Counted from the first letter of the stretch, positions 55,409 through 63,674 are shown. The stretch is 64,000 nucleotides of DNA from an uncultured Litoreibacter sp. (GCA_947492995.1 CANLOU010000001.1:815001-879000), one strand, 5' to 3'. Notes: a model not told the origin generated them from the sequence alone. Made by a program: numbers and translations.

Positions 55409-56794
55409 ATGAAAGATCTTCTGACGTATTCGGCCGCTACGGCCATCGGCGTATTTGGCCTGCCAGCCTTTGCGCAAGACTTTGACCTTCCGCCGGATTT
55501 GATCCCTGCGGCGGAGGAGAGTGTTTTTTCCCAAGAGGACACTGTCGAAGCGCCCGATACGTCGGAAGTGCGGACGCGTAGCGCCACATTGGAAACTGAA
55601 TTCCGAGCGTTTCGTACTGAAGAGTTGGCGGGTGGCAACACCTCAGGGGTACGCGCCTCCGCTCATTATTTCGGGACGTATGCACTGAGTGATCGTGCCA
55701 GCCTGCTTTTCAATCTGCGAGGTCGGCTGGACCGATTTGAGGGGACGTCTTTTGACTTTGGGAACAACGTGAACCTAGACGTTCAGGAACTTGCTCTCAG
55801 CTATACCATATCGCCCCAGACGACATTGCAATTTGGGCGCATCAATATCCGCAACGGGGTTGCAGTTGGCTTCAACCCAACTGACTGGTTTAAGGATAAC
55901 AGCCTTGTCACTGCGGATAGCGCGGCCCCTTCTGATCGCCGTCGTGAGCGGTTGGGTGTCCTGGCGATTACCGGGACTGCAACCGTTGGTAACACGTTGC
56001 TGCAGTTTGGCTATCGGCCCGAAGTCAGCGCAAGTGCGGGGTCGGTCGTCACCGATCAGGACTCTATTGGTCTTGGGCTGGACCGCACAAACCCGACCGA
56101 TGCTTTTTTCATCAAGGCGACTCCTCAATTCGGCGGCAACCTGTCTGTTACCGGCAATATCTTGCTGGATGATGGCGATCCGGGCTTGGGCTTTGAGGTC
56201 AGCGGCACAATCGGGGATAACTTGGTTCTGTACGGTGAAGTATTTGGACAAAAGCGACTTTCAATTGCATCCGAGGCTCTTGCTGGCGGGTTAGGATCTG
56301 CGGCTTTTCAGCAAGGCATCGGCGTGAGCAGCACCAAGGACTGGGAAGTGCAAGCAGCATTGGGATTGAACTGGGCGTTGCCACAATCGTTTGTGGGGTC
56401 CAGGGATATTTCCGTCGCGTTTGAGTACCACCTGAACACCGCAGGGCTGACAAGCAATCAGATTGACGTTTTGGCTGGAGCTACCGGCGCAGACGGCGCG
56501 GCAGCGGGTGCGATCTATGGGACAGCTTCGCGCAGGCAGGAACCACTGGCACGAAATCAGCTTTTTACACGCGTGGCATGGACTGACTTTTGGGGGGACA
56601 GTGACCTGTCTGTTCTTGGGTTCTACGTCCCAGCCGATGACAGTGGGTTGGCGCAAATTTCGGTGGATGTGCCGATTGGCCAGAATGCCACCATGAACTT
56701 GCGCGGCATTTCAACATTTGGCGACAGCACATCTGTTTACGGGGCGAACCCCGTTAAGCGAACCCTCCAAATGGGACTGACATACGTATTCTAA
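55409..56794 (+). CDS. Outer-membrane beta-barrel protein
   Basis: A 461-residue protein with a signal peptide (AATAIGVFGLPAFAQ, cleaved at about residue 22), an acidic linker, and a repeated pattern of alternating hydrophobic residues from about 55 to the end. It closes with MGLTYVF, a typical C-terminal aromatic barrel signature recognised by BamA. Lengths and strand density suggest about 16-18 strands. I do not recognise the family. It begins 15 bases after the LolA-like gene, so it is probably the outer-membrane terminus of the same export system. Confidence 0.75.
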   Translation: MKDLLTYSAATAIGVFGLPAFAQDFDLPPDLIPAAEESVFSQEDTVEAPDTSEVRTRSATLETEFRAFRTEELAGGNTSGVRASAHYFGTYALSDRASLLFNLRGRLDRFEGTSFDFGNNVNLDVQELALSYTISPQTTLQFGRINIRNGVAVGFNPTDWFKDNSLVTADSAAPSDRRRERLGVLAITGTATVGNTLLQFGYRPEVSASAGSVVTDQDSIGLGLDRTNPTDAFFIKATPQFGGNLSVTGNILLDDGDPGLGFEVSGTIGDNLVLYGEVFGQKRLSIASEALAGGLGSAAFQQGIGVSSTKDWEVQAALGLNWALPQSFVGSRDISVAFEYHLNTAGLTSNQIDVLAGATGADGAAAGAIYGTASRRQEPLARNQLFTRVAWTDFWGDSDLSVLGFYVPADDSGLAQISVDVPIGQNATMNLRGISTFGDSTSVYGANPVKRTLQMGLTYVF

Positions 56795-56841
56795 CAAGTT
56801 CAATTCTTTTGGCTTGAGGTTTTCATAACAGGACGACGACT

Positions 56842-57546
56842 TTGCACGTTTTAATACTTGATGATGATGAGGAACTAGGCGAGCTGATGCAGCCGATACT
56901 TGCCCAATATGGCATGGACCTTAAACTTGCCTTCACCCCATCCAGCGCTTTTGAGCAGCTTGAAGCAGAGACCTTCGACGTTCTCTTGCTTGATATGATG
57001 TTGCCAGAACTGGACGGCATGGCCGTCTGCCACAAAATCCGTGGCAGTGGCGCGGCATATAGCCAGATCCCGATTGTCGCCTTGACGGCCCGAGCCGAAT
57101 TGACGGACCGGATCGTGGCTTTAGAAAGTGGCATTGATGACTTCGTCGCCAAGCCCGTTGAGATGCGCGAATTGGTTGCGCGCCTGAACGCGGTTATGCG
57201 TCGCCGTAGGGCTGACGCAGCTGAGCGACTGCAAGGTGAAGTTGACGGGAGCTCCAGCACTTCGCTTGAACTGTCGGAAGCCCATATGTCCGCAAGCTTC
57301 GGTGGACATGTTGTGAACTTGACCGAACTTGAAATGCAGATCGTAAAGGCCTTGGCAGATGCCAATGGTGTGATCGTCAGCAGGGCAGAAATTCTGGAGA
57401 GGATTGGCTATGCCGAACACAACGATCCGGCTATGATCGACACGATAATTTATAGGGTCCGCCAAAAGTTCCGAGACCAGGGCTTGCAGACAGATTTCAT
57501 CAAGACACTGCGCAGCCAAGGCTACCGCATCGAAACAAGGAATTAA
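56842..57546 (+). CDS. OmpR-family response regulator 2
   Basis: A 234-residue regulator. The receiver pocket has LILDDDEELG, Asp51 in LLLDMMLPELDGM, Thr82 and Lys104 in DDFVAKPVEMRELVAR. The DNA-binding domain has VNLTELEMQIVKALADANGV and IDTIIYRVRQKFRDQG. Start is TTG at 56842 with AGGA 8 bases upstream; there is no better start in frame. It precedes the histidine kinase by 4 bases and is its obvious partner. It is a paralog of regulator 1. Confidence 0.9.
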   Translation: MHVLILDDDEELGELMQPILAQYGMDLKLAFTPSSAFEQLEAETFDVLLLDMMLPELDGMAVCHKIRGSGAAYSQIPIVALTARAELTDRIVALESGIDDFVAKPVEMRELVARLNAVMRRRRADAAERLQGEVDGSSSTSLELSEAHMSASFGGHVVNLTELEMQIVKALADANGVIVSRAEILERIGYAEHNDPAMIDTIIYRVRQKFRDQGLQTDFIKTLRSQGYRIETRN

Positions 57547-57550
57547 GATC

Positions 57551-58861
57551 GTGGGCTTTGTGGAACGCGCCGGGCTTTGGATACGGACCCGATCCGTCTT
57601 TAGCTTTTTGCTGGCGGCGACATTGATGTCGACTACGTTGCTGAGCATTGTACTTGTGCTGTCGTTGCAGCGCGTCGCTGATGAGCATCCCCGTCGGTAT
57701 CTTGCACGCGCATTGTTTGACGCGTTTTCCCAAAGTGCGATGAACCCTGATAGCGAAGTTACTGTCATTGGCGGCGCGCCAATGATTTTGATGTCGCCGG
57801 ACGAGGCGAGCGCTTCGGAATTTGCGACTCTGTATAAGGCAGCCGCGAATGACAAAGATGGTATTGCGATTAGTAGGTTGGGGGACCGCTATGCTGCGGT
57901 TTCAGTGCGCGGTGACAAGGTAGCTATTCTGCCGGAGTTTGGCCAACCCATCTCGGCCTTTGCTTTGATGTTGGTTGGGATCGTAATCTTCGCGATCTGC
58001 GCGACCATTACTGTGATCTATCTTTTGATGCGTCGTTTGACGTTGCCTTTCACGGAGCTGACGACCGGTATCACCAGAGTTGAGGACGGCGATCTGGACT
58101 ACCAGATCCCGTTGGACCGAACCTTCGGCGAATACCGAAAGTTTGCCGAGGGCTTCAACACGATGGTTGCTGAGTTGCAGCGGATCCACGAAAGCCGCCG
58201 CCATATGTTGTTGGCGTTACCCCATGAAATCCTCACACCTCTGTCCCGGCTGAAGGTGCGTAAGGACATGGTAGATAATGCCAAGCTTCGCGACCAGATC
58301 AGTGGGGACATTACCGTAGTTGAAGAAATTCTTTCGTCGATTCTGGCTGCTGAAAAACGCAGCTCCGGTCAGGCCCAGGCAGAGTTTGTAGATATTGAAC
58401 CTTACGCTGCCGAGCAGGTAGAACAGCTTCTTAATCAAGGGGTCGATATTTCGATCAGCAATGACACGGGCATGGATACCGCATATTTCGATCCATTCCT
58501 AACCAGCGTCTTGTTGAAGAACTTCGTCTCAAACGCTGTGCGTTACGGCAAAGGTAACCCGATCGCCGTCAGGTTCTCCGCCGTAGAAGGAGAAGCCTGC
58601 GATATGCGCATTTCGGTCAAAGACCAAGGCGTCGGAATCGCGCCGGAACAGTTACAATATTTGATGGAGCCTTTCTGGCGCGCAGATGAGTCGCGCGGTC
58701 GCGCTTCTGGTGGGTACGGACTTGGGCTGTATCTTTGTAAGACAATTGCCACTGGTCTTGATGGCCGGATTGACGTCGAAAGCACGCTAGATGTCGGCAC
58801 CGAGATTAGCGTGATATTGCCACAGGCGCTTTGCACGACCTTAGAGGATGTTTCAAAATGA
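57551..58861 (+). CDS. Sensor histidine kinase
   Basis: A 436-residue kinase with two membrane helices (about 18-40 and 135-160), a short periplasmic sensor of about 95 residues, and a HAMP domain (about 160-212). The H-box has His225 in LALPHEILTPLSRLKV, which differs from the usual SHELRTPL around the His. The ATPase domain has N-box LLKNFVSNAVRYG, G1 VKDQGVGIAPEQLQ, F-box EPFWRADESRGRAS and G2 GYGLGLYLCKTIA. Start is GTG at 57551. It overlaps the next gene by 4 bases (ATGA), so sensor and transglutaminase-like protein are co-translated. Confidence 0.92.
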   Translation: MGFVERAGLWIRTRSVFSFLLAATLMSTTLLSIVLVLSLQRVADEHPRRYLARALFDAFSQSAMNPDSEVTVIGGAPMILMSPDEASASEFATLYKAAANDKDGIAISRLGDRYAAVSVRGDKVAILPEFGQPISAFALMLVGIVIFAICATITVIYLLMRRLTLPFTELTTGITRVEDGDLDYQIPLDRTFGEYRKFAEGFNTMVAELQRIHESRRHMLLALPHEILTPLSRLKVRKDMVDNAKLRDQISGDITVVEEILSSILAAEKRSSGQAQAEFVDIEPYAAEQVEQLLNQGVDISISNDTGMDTAYFDPFLTSVLLKNFVSNAVRYGKGNPIAVRFSAVEGEACDMRISVKDQGVGIAPEQLQYLMEPFWRADESRGRASGGYGLGLYLCKTIATGLDGRIDVESTLDVGTEISVILPQALCTTLEDVSK

Positions 58862-59517
58862 CACCGAATACATTGGCAGAAACCGAATTTTTTGATTTTT
58901 CTGATCCGGCCCTGGATCTGTTCGCGGCCCGTGCGCTGAAGTCCGGTAGTACTGACAAACGCACTCAAGCGGTCGAGCTGTTTTATGCGGTTCGCGATGG
59001 GCTGTTTTATGAAATATACAACGCGGACTTTGGCCGTGATGATCTGACTGCGAGCGCAATCATAAGTAAGGGCTCCGGTTTGTGTATTCACAAATCAATT
59101 GTCTACACGGCATTGCTACGCAAGATGGGTATTCCCGCCAAGTTGTGGATTACGGATGTAAAGAATCATTTGTGCTCACCACAATTAGCTAAACTCATGG
59201 GGAGCAACGTTTTTCATTTCCATGTGTTGGTGTCCCTCCAGCTGGATGGCAAATGGATTAAGGCCACACCAGTGTTCAATGCGCGCCTCTGTCAGCTCTA
59301 TAAGATGACGCCGCTAGAGTTTGATGGCATCGAGGACTGCGTTCACCACGCCTATGATACAAAGGGCAACAGCTACATGGAGATCACCCATGAGCATGGT
59401 GAATATACTGATCTTCCCTACGAGATGCTGCTTGAGGGTTTACATCAAAAGCACGGAAAGATGTTCGAGACAGAAACGAAATTTAGATCGGGTTCGTTAG
59501 TGGCAGACGCCGTCTAA
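58858..59517 (+). CDS. Transglutaminase-like superfamily protein
   Basis: A 219-residue protein with a transglutaminase core. Cys76 lies in SKGSGLCIHKSIVYTALLRK, with the usual RKMGIPAKLW following. His122 is in FHFHVLVSLQLDGKWIK. At the third catalytic place, where WxxxDP is expected, it reads WIKATP, so Thr137 stands where the Asp would be by my alignment. Such domains act as proteases or amide-bond-forming enzymes; in some antibiotic clusters (AdmF of andrimid) they condense carrier-bound acyl groups. Here it ends the regulator-kinase unit, just before the ketosynthase operon. ATG at 58858. Confidence 0.8.
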   Translation: MTPNTLAETEFFDFSDPALDLFAARALKSGSTDKRTQAVELFYAVRDGLFYEIYNADFGRDDLTASAIISKGSGLCIHKSIVYTALLRKMGIPAKLWITDVKNHLCSPQLAKLMGSNVFHFHVLVSLQLDGKWIKATPVFNARLCQLYKMTPLEFDGIEDCVHHAYDTKGNSYMEITHEHGEYTDLPYEMLLEGLHQKHGKMFETETKFRSGSLVADAV

Positions 59518-59542
59518 TTACTGCCAAATTATTCTTTCGTTG

Positions 59543-59575
59543 AGGCCGCCTTCGAATCAGAAGGTGGCCTTTTTT
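59543..59575 (+). terminator. Rho-independent terminator after the transglutaminase-like gene
   Basis: AGGCCGCCTTC (59543-59553) pairs with GAAGGTGGCCT (59560-59570), one G-T wobble, with a 6-base loop and T run to 59575. It separates the regulator/export unit from the biosynthetic unit downstream. Confidence 0.88.
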
Positions 59576-59694
59576 GATGCTTTCTCTGCCTTTGTGTGAG
59601 TGACCTTCGGGAAGTAACAACTGTTTGTGATCTAATACTAATTAAGATTTTGAAGCACGTGACTTTCTCGTCAGAGATAATTCGTTAAACAATA

Positions 59695-59769
59695 TTTTGT
59701 GAAGTTCGAAATTCTTTTCGCACAAAACACCAAACTATCCACAAATTAGCTGTCCTATAGTGAATTCAC
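59695..59769. promoter_or_regulatory. Palindromes in the promoter region of the biosynthetic operon
   Basis: The 318-base interval 59518-59835 holds no gene. Besides the terminator it contains TTTTGTG (59695-59701) and its inverted copy CACAAAA (59721-59727), and a perfect palindrome GTGAATTCAC (59760-59769) about 67 bases before the first start codon. They are candidate operator sites for one of the two response regulators. Confidence 0.4.
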
Positions 59770-59835
59770 ACCAGAAGACGCAGCGTCAATTAGCTGCAGA
59801 ATCTGGCCCAGGATAACATTAAGAGAGCTAAGAAA

Positions 59836-60216
59836 ATGATCATCAATTCCATTGACAACATCCAAGACACCGACCGCGATGTATCGTGGGGCAACGGCAA
59901 AAGCCGCCGTCTTCTGATTGAAAAGGATCAGATGGGTTATTCCCTGACTGATACGATTATTGATGAAGGCACGTCTTCACTGCTGGAATATAAAAACCAC
60001 CTTGAGGCCTGCTATTGCATCGAAGGCGACGGCGAAGTTGTCGACGAACAAACCGGCGAAACGCACCGCATTACGCCTGGCACAATGTACGCATTGGACA
60101 AACACGATAAGCATTGGCTGAAGGCCAACAAAACCCTTCGCTTGGTATGTGTCTTCAACCCGCCCCTCAAAGGCCACGAAGTTCATTCCCTGACCGGAGA
60201 CAGCTCGGCTTATTGA
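59836..60216 (+). CDS. Ectoine synthase-like cupin (solitary EctC)
   Basis: A 126-residue small cupin that aligns along its length with EctC, which cyclises N-gamma-acetyl-diaminobutyrate to ectoine. I see EYKNHLEACYCIEGDGEV, ALDKHDKHWLKA and VFNPPLKGHEVH, as in EctC. By numbering, the residues I recall as iron ligands (Glu57, Tyr85, His93) and several substrate contacts (Thr40, Tyr52, Cys105, Phe107, Glu115) are kept; Trp21 and Asn38 are not (Gly, Thr). No ectA or ectB is present. It opens an operon with ketosynthases, so its substrate may be a carrier- or lipid-linked diamino acid rather than free acetyl-diaminobutyrate. Confidence 0.85.
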   Translation: MIINSIDNIQDTDRDVSWGNGKSRRLLIEKDQMGYSLTDTIIDEGTSSLLEYKNHLEACYCIEGDGEVVDEQTGETHRITPGTMYALDKHDKHWLKANKTLRLVCVFNPPLKGHEVHSLTGDSSAY

Positions 60217-60271
60217 GCCGAACCCTCTTCCTCCCTTCTGTCTCCCCGACTAACCAAAGGTTGTATCTGTC

Positions 60272-61258
60272 ATGAAAGACAGCGTCATAGTTTCAGCGGC
60301 ATGCGCGGACGTCGCGCCAGGTGGTCCTCTCCCTGCCACCGGGCAGACTGCAGGTGCAACCTTTGGTTCTTTTAACGTCAATTTCTTGGATCATTCCGAG
60401 TTTGAAACGCACAGAAAGGCCGAGCGTGGACGGCACACGAAAGTGTCCTACCGGCTTTGCCAAATGGTTGACCGCCTGCTTGCAGATGCCGGCCTAACCA
60501 GAGATCAAATTTCCGGCCCAAGCACAGCGCTTATTTCGGGCTCAAACTACGGCTGTTCGCAGGTTTTCGAAATGCATCGCCGCCTTCGTAAGCATGGACC
60601 ACGCGGCATTGATGCTGTCCGGTTCGCGCAAGCGACACATAACTACCCAGTGTCTGCCTGCGCCATTGAATACGGCTTGATGGGCCCGTGCCTGGCGGTG
60701 GTCAGTACCGAGACCGCTGGCATGGATGCGCTACACTGTGCTTACGACTGGATCACTGATGAGCGGTGCGACCGCGCTATCGTTGTGGGCTTTGAAGATT
60801 TTTCTTCCCCGACCGGTGAACATGTCTGCGCCCGAGCGAAGGACGCGCCCGCCGGGCATGCGGTGAGTGAGGCCATGGTGATGGTGATGCTGGAACGCCA
60901 ATCGACGGCCCAGGCCCGAGGGGCCGCAGATGGCAAACCCGTCATCACGGGCATAACAACCACCTACAGCGGCGCTGATGCCGCAGAAGCAGAACGTGTC
61001 CGCAGCAAAATCGCTGGCGACGCGCTTGATACTGACAAAATTTCTTCCCTGACCACGCACCGCATGGGGCAACGCGCGGTTGGGACAAAAGATACGGATT
61101 ACCTTGGTGCCGGCGGACTGCTGGAGATTGCACACCTGTTGAACAGCCCAAATAAGGGCCAACAAGGACAGCAACATTGGCAAGTCGGCGCCCTTTCGCA
61201 AGGCGGTAGCGGCGTGATGGCCGGCATCAAGGTAACTCAATTGGAACCAGCTCTATGA
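60272..61258 (+). CDS. Degenerate ketosynthase (chain-length-factor-like)
   Basis: A 328-residue protein with a thiolase/ketosynthase fold that is shorter than the usual 400. Where FabF has GPSISIATACTSG, this protein has GPCLAVVSTETAG, so Glu147 stands at the active-site Cys. The two catalytic His motifs are also lost (SSLTTHRMGQRAVG instead of HGT and KSxxGH). It ends with SQGGSGVMAGIKV. This is what a KS-beta/chain-length factor partner looks like, although those usually carry Gln. It overlaps the active ketosynthase by 4 bases, which supports a heterodimer. No acyltransferase or carrier protein is visible. Confidence 0.82.
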   Translation: MKDSVIVSAACADVAPGGPLPATGQTAGATFGSFNVNFLDHSEFETHRKAERGRHTKVSYRLCQMVDRLLADAGLTRDQISGPSTALISGSNYGCSQVFEMHRRLRKHGPRGIDAVRFAQATHNYPVSACAIEYGLMGPCLAVVSTETAGMDALHCAYDWITDERCDRAIVVGFEDFSSPTGEHVCARAKDAPAGHAVSEAMVMVMLERQSTAQARGAADGKPVITGITTTYSGADAAEAERVRSKIAGDALDTDKISSLTTHRMGQRAVGTKDTDYLGAGGLLEIAHLLNSPNKGQQGQQHWQVGALSQGGSGVMAGIKVTQLEPAL

Positions 61259-62493
61259 CCCGTTCAGTTGTTGTTACCGGTATGGGTGTTGTGACGCGCA
61301 ACGTCATAGGCACCCGCGCATTTGACCAGTTGTTGGCTGATGGCAGCCCGGCACCTGGCAGACCGTCTCAGTTTGATTCTGGCCGCTTTAGGGCGAAGAA
61401 TGCCTACGCCACTGACCCTTCCGCAGCGAACACAGCGTTGCGAGAGGCGCTGCTGCGCAAAGGTAAAGATTTAGGTCTTGGAAACGTCACTGAGACCGAC
61501 ATGAATTGCGCAGGCTACGGTTTGCTTGCCGCGATAGAAGCTGTTGAGCAGGCTGGGCTAACGCCAGAGATGCTCAAATCGGCAGGATGCTCGATTGCCA
61601 CAACCAGTGGTGGGATGATGGACCGCTATACTGACGCCCTTGATGAGGGCGACCATAGCGCGCAATTTCAAGAGCTTGTCACCCCCGGCAGTGCCGCGCT
61701 TGTGCTGCGCCGCATCTTTGGGTTGCACGGTCCGCTCAGCAGCTTCTCTTGCGCCTGCGCTAGCAGTTTGGGCGCGGTGTCCTACGCATTTATGCGGGTC
61801 CGAAACGGTGATGCGCCGGTAATGCTTGTTGGTGGCAATGACCGCATCCGCGAGGCCGACTTTGCAGGGTTTAATGCTTTGCGCGCCATGGACCGCGACA
61901 GATGCAGGCCGTTTGATGTCGATCGGCGTGGGATGATTATCGGCGACGGTGGCGCAATTTTGGTCATCGAAGACGAGGAGCATGCGCGCGCACGCGGTGC
62001 TGTGCCCCTTGCGAGAATGGCAAGCGTCGCCTTGTCGACAGACTCTCATCACATCACCTGCCCAAAACCTGATGGGCTATCACGGGCGATGGAGCAGGCG
62101 TTGGAACGCGCAGAGATGAAGCCAGATGTGGTTGGCTATGTGAACTGCCATGGCACCGGCACCCAGATCAACGACGAGGCAGAGGCCATCGCGCTTGAAG
62201 CTGTGTTTGGTGGCGGTGCCACTCGACCCATCGTGAGTTCAACCAAAGGCACAACCGGCCACTTGTTGGGCAGCGCTGGCGCTATCGAAGCCATCGCCAC
62301 AGTTTTGGCTTTGCGCGCGGGCGAGGCCCCCAAAATGACCTCGACGATCAACCCCGAAGACATCCCGTTCACCTTGCCCGTCGAGGGAGAGGACCGAACG
62401 ATCCGCACAAATGTCGCCATGAGCAACTCGCTTGGATTTGGTGGCCTCAATGGGAGCCTGATTTTTCAGCTCCCTGAAACTGGAGATTTCTGA
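61255..62493 (+). CDS. Beta-ketoacyl synthase (active, FabF-like)
   Basis: A 412-residue ketosynthase with a complete catalytic set: Cys168 in SFSCACASSLGAVSYAF, His299 in NCHGTGTQINDEAEAI, and Lys331/His336 in SSTKGTTGHLLGSAGA. The N-terminus VVVTGMGVVTRNVIG is FabF-like. It would condense malonyl-ACP with an acyl starter, probably as a heterodimer with the preceding degenerate ketosynthase. The ATG overlaps that gene by 4 bases, and the TGA overlaps the acyl-CoA dehydrogenase start by one base. Confidence 0.92.
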   Translation: MTRSVVVTGMGVVTRNVIGTRAFDQLLADGSPAPGRPSQFDSGRFRAKNAYATDPSAANTALREALLRKGKDLGLGNVTETDMNCAGYGLLAAIEAVEQAGLTPEMLKSAGCSIATTSGGMMDRYTDALDEGDHSAQFQELVTPGSAALVLRRIFGLHGPLSSFSCACASSLGAVSYAFMRVRNGDAPVMLVGGNDRIREADFAGFNALRAMDRDRCRPFDVDRRGMIIGDGGAILVIEDEEHARARGAVPLARMASVALSTDSHHITCPKPDGLSRAMEQALERAEMKPDVVGYVNCHGTGTQINDEAEAIALEAVFGGGATRPIVSSTKGTTGHLLGSAGAIEAIATVLALRAGEAPKMTSTINPEDIPFTLPVEGEDRTIRTNVAMSNSLGFGGLNGSLIFQLPETGDF

Positions 62494-63674
62494 TGCGTAC
62501 GATACGCAATCTGTCCCGTGCCAATGACAACGGCAGCTACCGGACCGAATTAGTTGAAACATTGGCTGAAGCCCTGGATCAATGGGGGCCCCTTTTGAAC
62601 GAGGGCTGGCAGGCCGACGATCAGGCATCTGTGTTTGGCAAGAACCGCTGGCAAGCAATGGTCGACGCCGGACTGACTGGACTGACGACTTCGGAAGAGC
62701 TTGGTGGATTAGAGCTGACAGTCTCGGAGCTGACGGATGTCTTGGTTCATCTCGGCTATGTCTGCGAGGACTCTGGTCTAGGCTTTTCGTTGGCCACACA
62801 TCTTTGCAGCACATGCATCCCAATTCAAAAATTTGGAAGTGATGCGTTGAAGGATGATCTGCTTCCGAAATTGACGGTGGCCGAAGTGGTGGGCGCACAT
62901 GCAATCACGGAACCAGACAGTGGTTCAGACGCGTTTGCGATGGGAACCAAAGCCGTCAAAGATGGTGATGAGTACATCCTGTCCGGCGAGAAATGTTACA
63001 TCTCCAATGCGCCCATCGCAGATGTTTGCGTAGTCTATGCTCGAACCCATCCGGAGAAGGGCGCGCTTGGTGGGTTCTCTGCTTTTGTGGTCGATTGCGA
63101 CACCAAAGGGTTCACAATTGGTAAAGCCCGCAAAAAGATGGGGCTTCGCACCGCACCGATGGCGGATCTCTATTTTGATGACGTTCGCGTGCCAGCCAGC
63201 CGTCTGATTGGCCGAGAGGGGCAAGGCTTCTCGATTTTGGATTTTGTCATGAAATGGGAAATCCTTTGTGTCTTCGCGCTGCAAGTTGGCGAGATGCGTC
63301 GGCAATTAGATCGCTGCATTTCGTTTGCAAAAACGCGCCAACAATTCGGGGCGGCGATTGGCAGCTATCAGGCGATTTCACATCGCGTCAGCGATATGCA
63401 TATCCGGCTTGAAAATGCGCGCAATTGGTTGAGCCGCGCGGTCACCGCCATGGACGGTGGTGGTCAAGCGTCGCTGGAAATTGCGTCTGCCAAACTGGCA
63501 ATTTCAGAAGCCAATGTCGCCAATTCCATGGATGCGATCACGCTGCATGGCGGCGCTGGCTACATGATTGAGACCGGGATCGAGAGCCATCTGCGCAACG
63601 CCATGGGGGGGCTGATCTACTCAGGCAGCTCAGACATTCAAAAGAACCGCATTTCCGCAATGCTAGGCCTGTAA
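62493..63674 (+). CDS. Acyl-CoA dehydrogenase family protein
   Basis: A 393-residue flavoprotein. The N-terminal helical and middle domains have GAHAITEPDSGSDAFAMGTK and SGEKCYISNAPIADV, typical of the family. The C-terminal domain has HGGAGYMIETGIESHLRNAM and IYSGSSDIQKNRI. The catalytic Glu of the usual YEGT motif is replaced by Ser377. Glu256 in FVMKWEILCV aligns with the helix-G Glu that serves as base in isovaleryl-CoA dehydrogenase. In this operon it probably desaturates an acyl or aminoacyl thioester bound to a carrier protein. Coupled to the ketosynthase by TGATG. Confidence 0.88.
   Translation: MRTIRNLSRANDNGSYRTELVETLAEALDQWGPLLNEGWQADDQASVFGKNRWQAMVDAGLTGLTTSEELGGLELTVSELTDVLVHLGYVCEDSGLGFSLATHLCSTCIPIQKFGSDALKDDLLPKLTVAEVVGAHAITEPDSGSDAFAMGTKAVKDGDEYILSGEKCYISNAPIADVCVVYARTHPEKGALGGFSAFVVDCDTKGFTIGKARKKMGLRTAPMADLYFDDVRVPASRLIGREGQGFSILDFVMKWEILCVFALQVGEMRRQLDRCISFAKTRQQFGAAIGSYQAISHRVSDMHIRLENARNWLSRAVTAMDGGGQASLEIASAKLAISEANVANSMDAITLHGGAGYMIETGIESHLRNAMGGLIYSGSSDIQKNRISAMLGL

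Noticed and set aside
59836-60216. A conventional ectoine biosynthesis operon
   Set aside because: Only the EctC-like gene is present; the flanking genes are a transglutaminase-like protein and ketosynthases, with no diaminobutyrate aminotransferase, acetyltransferase or aspartokinase.
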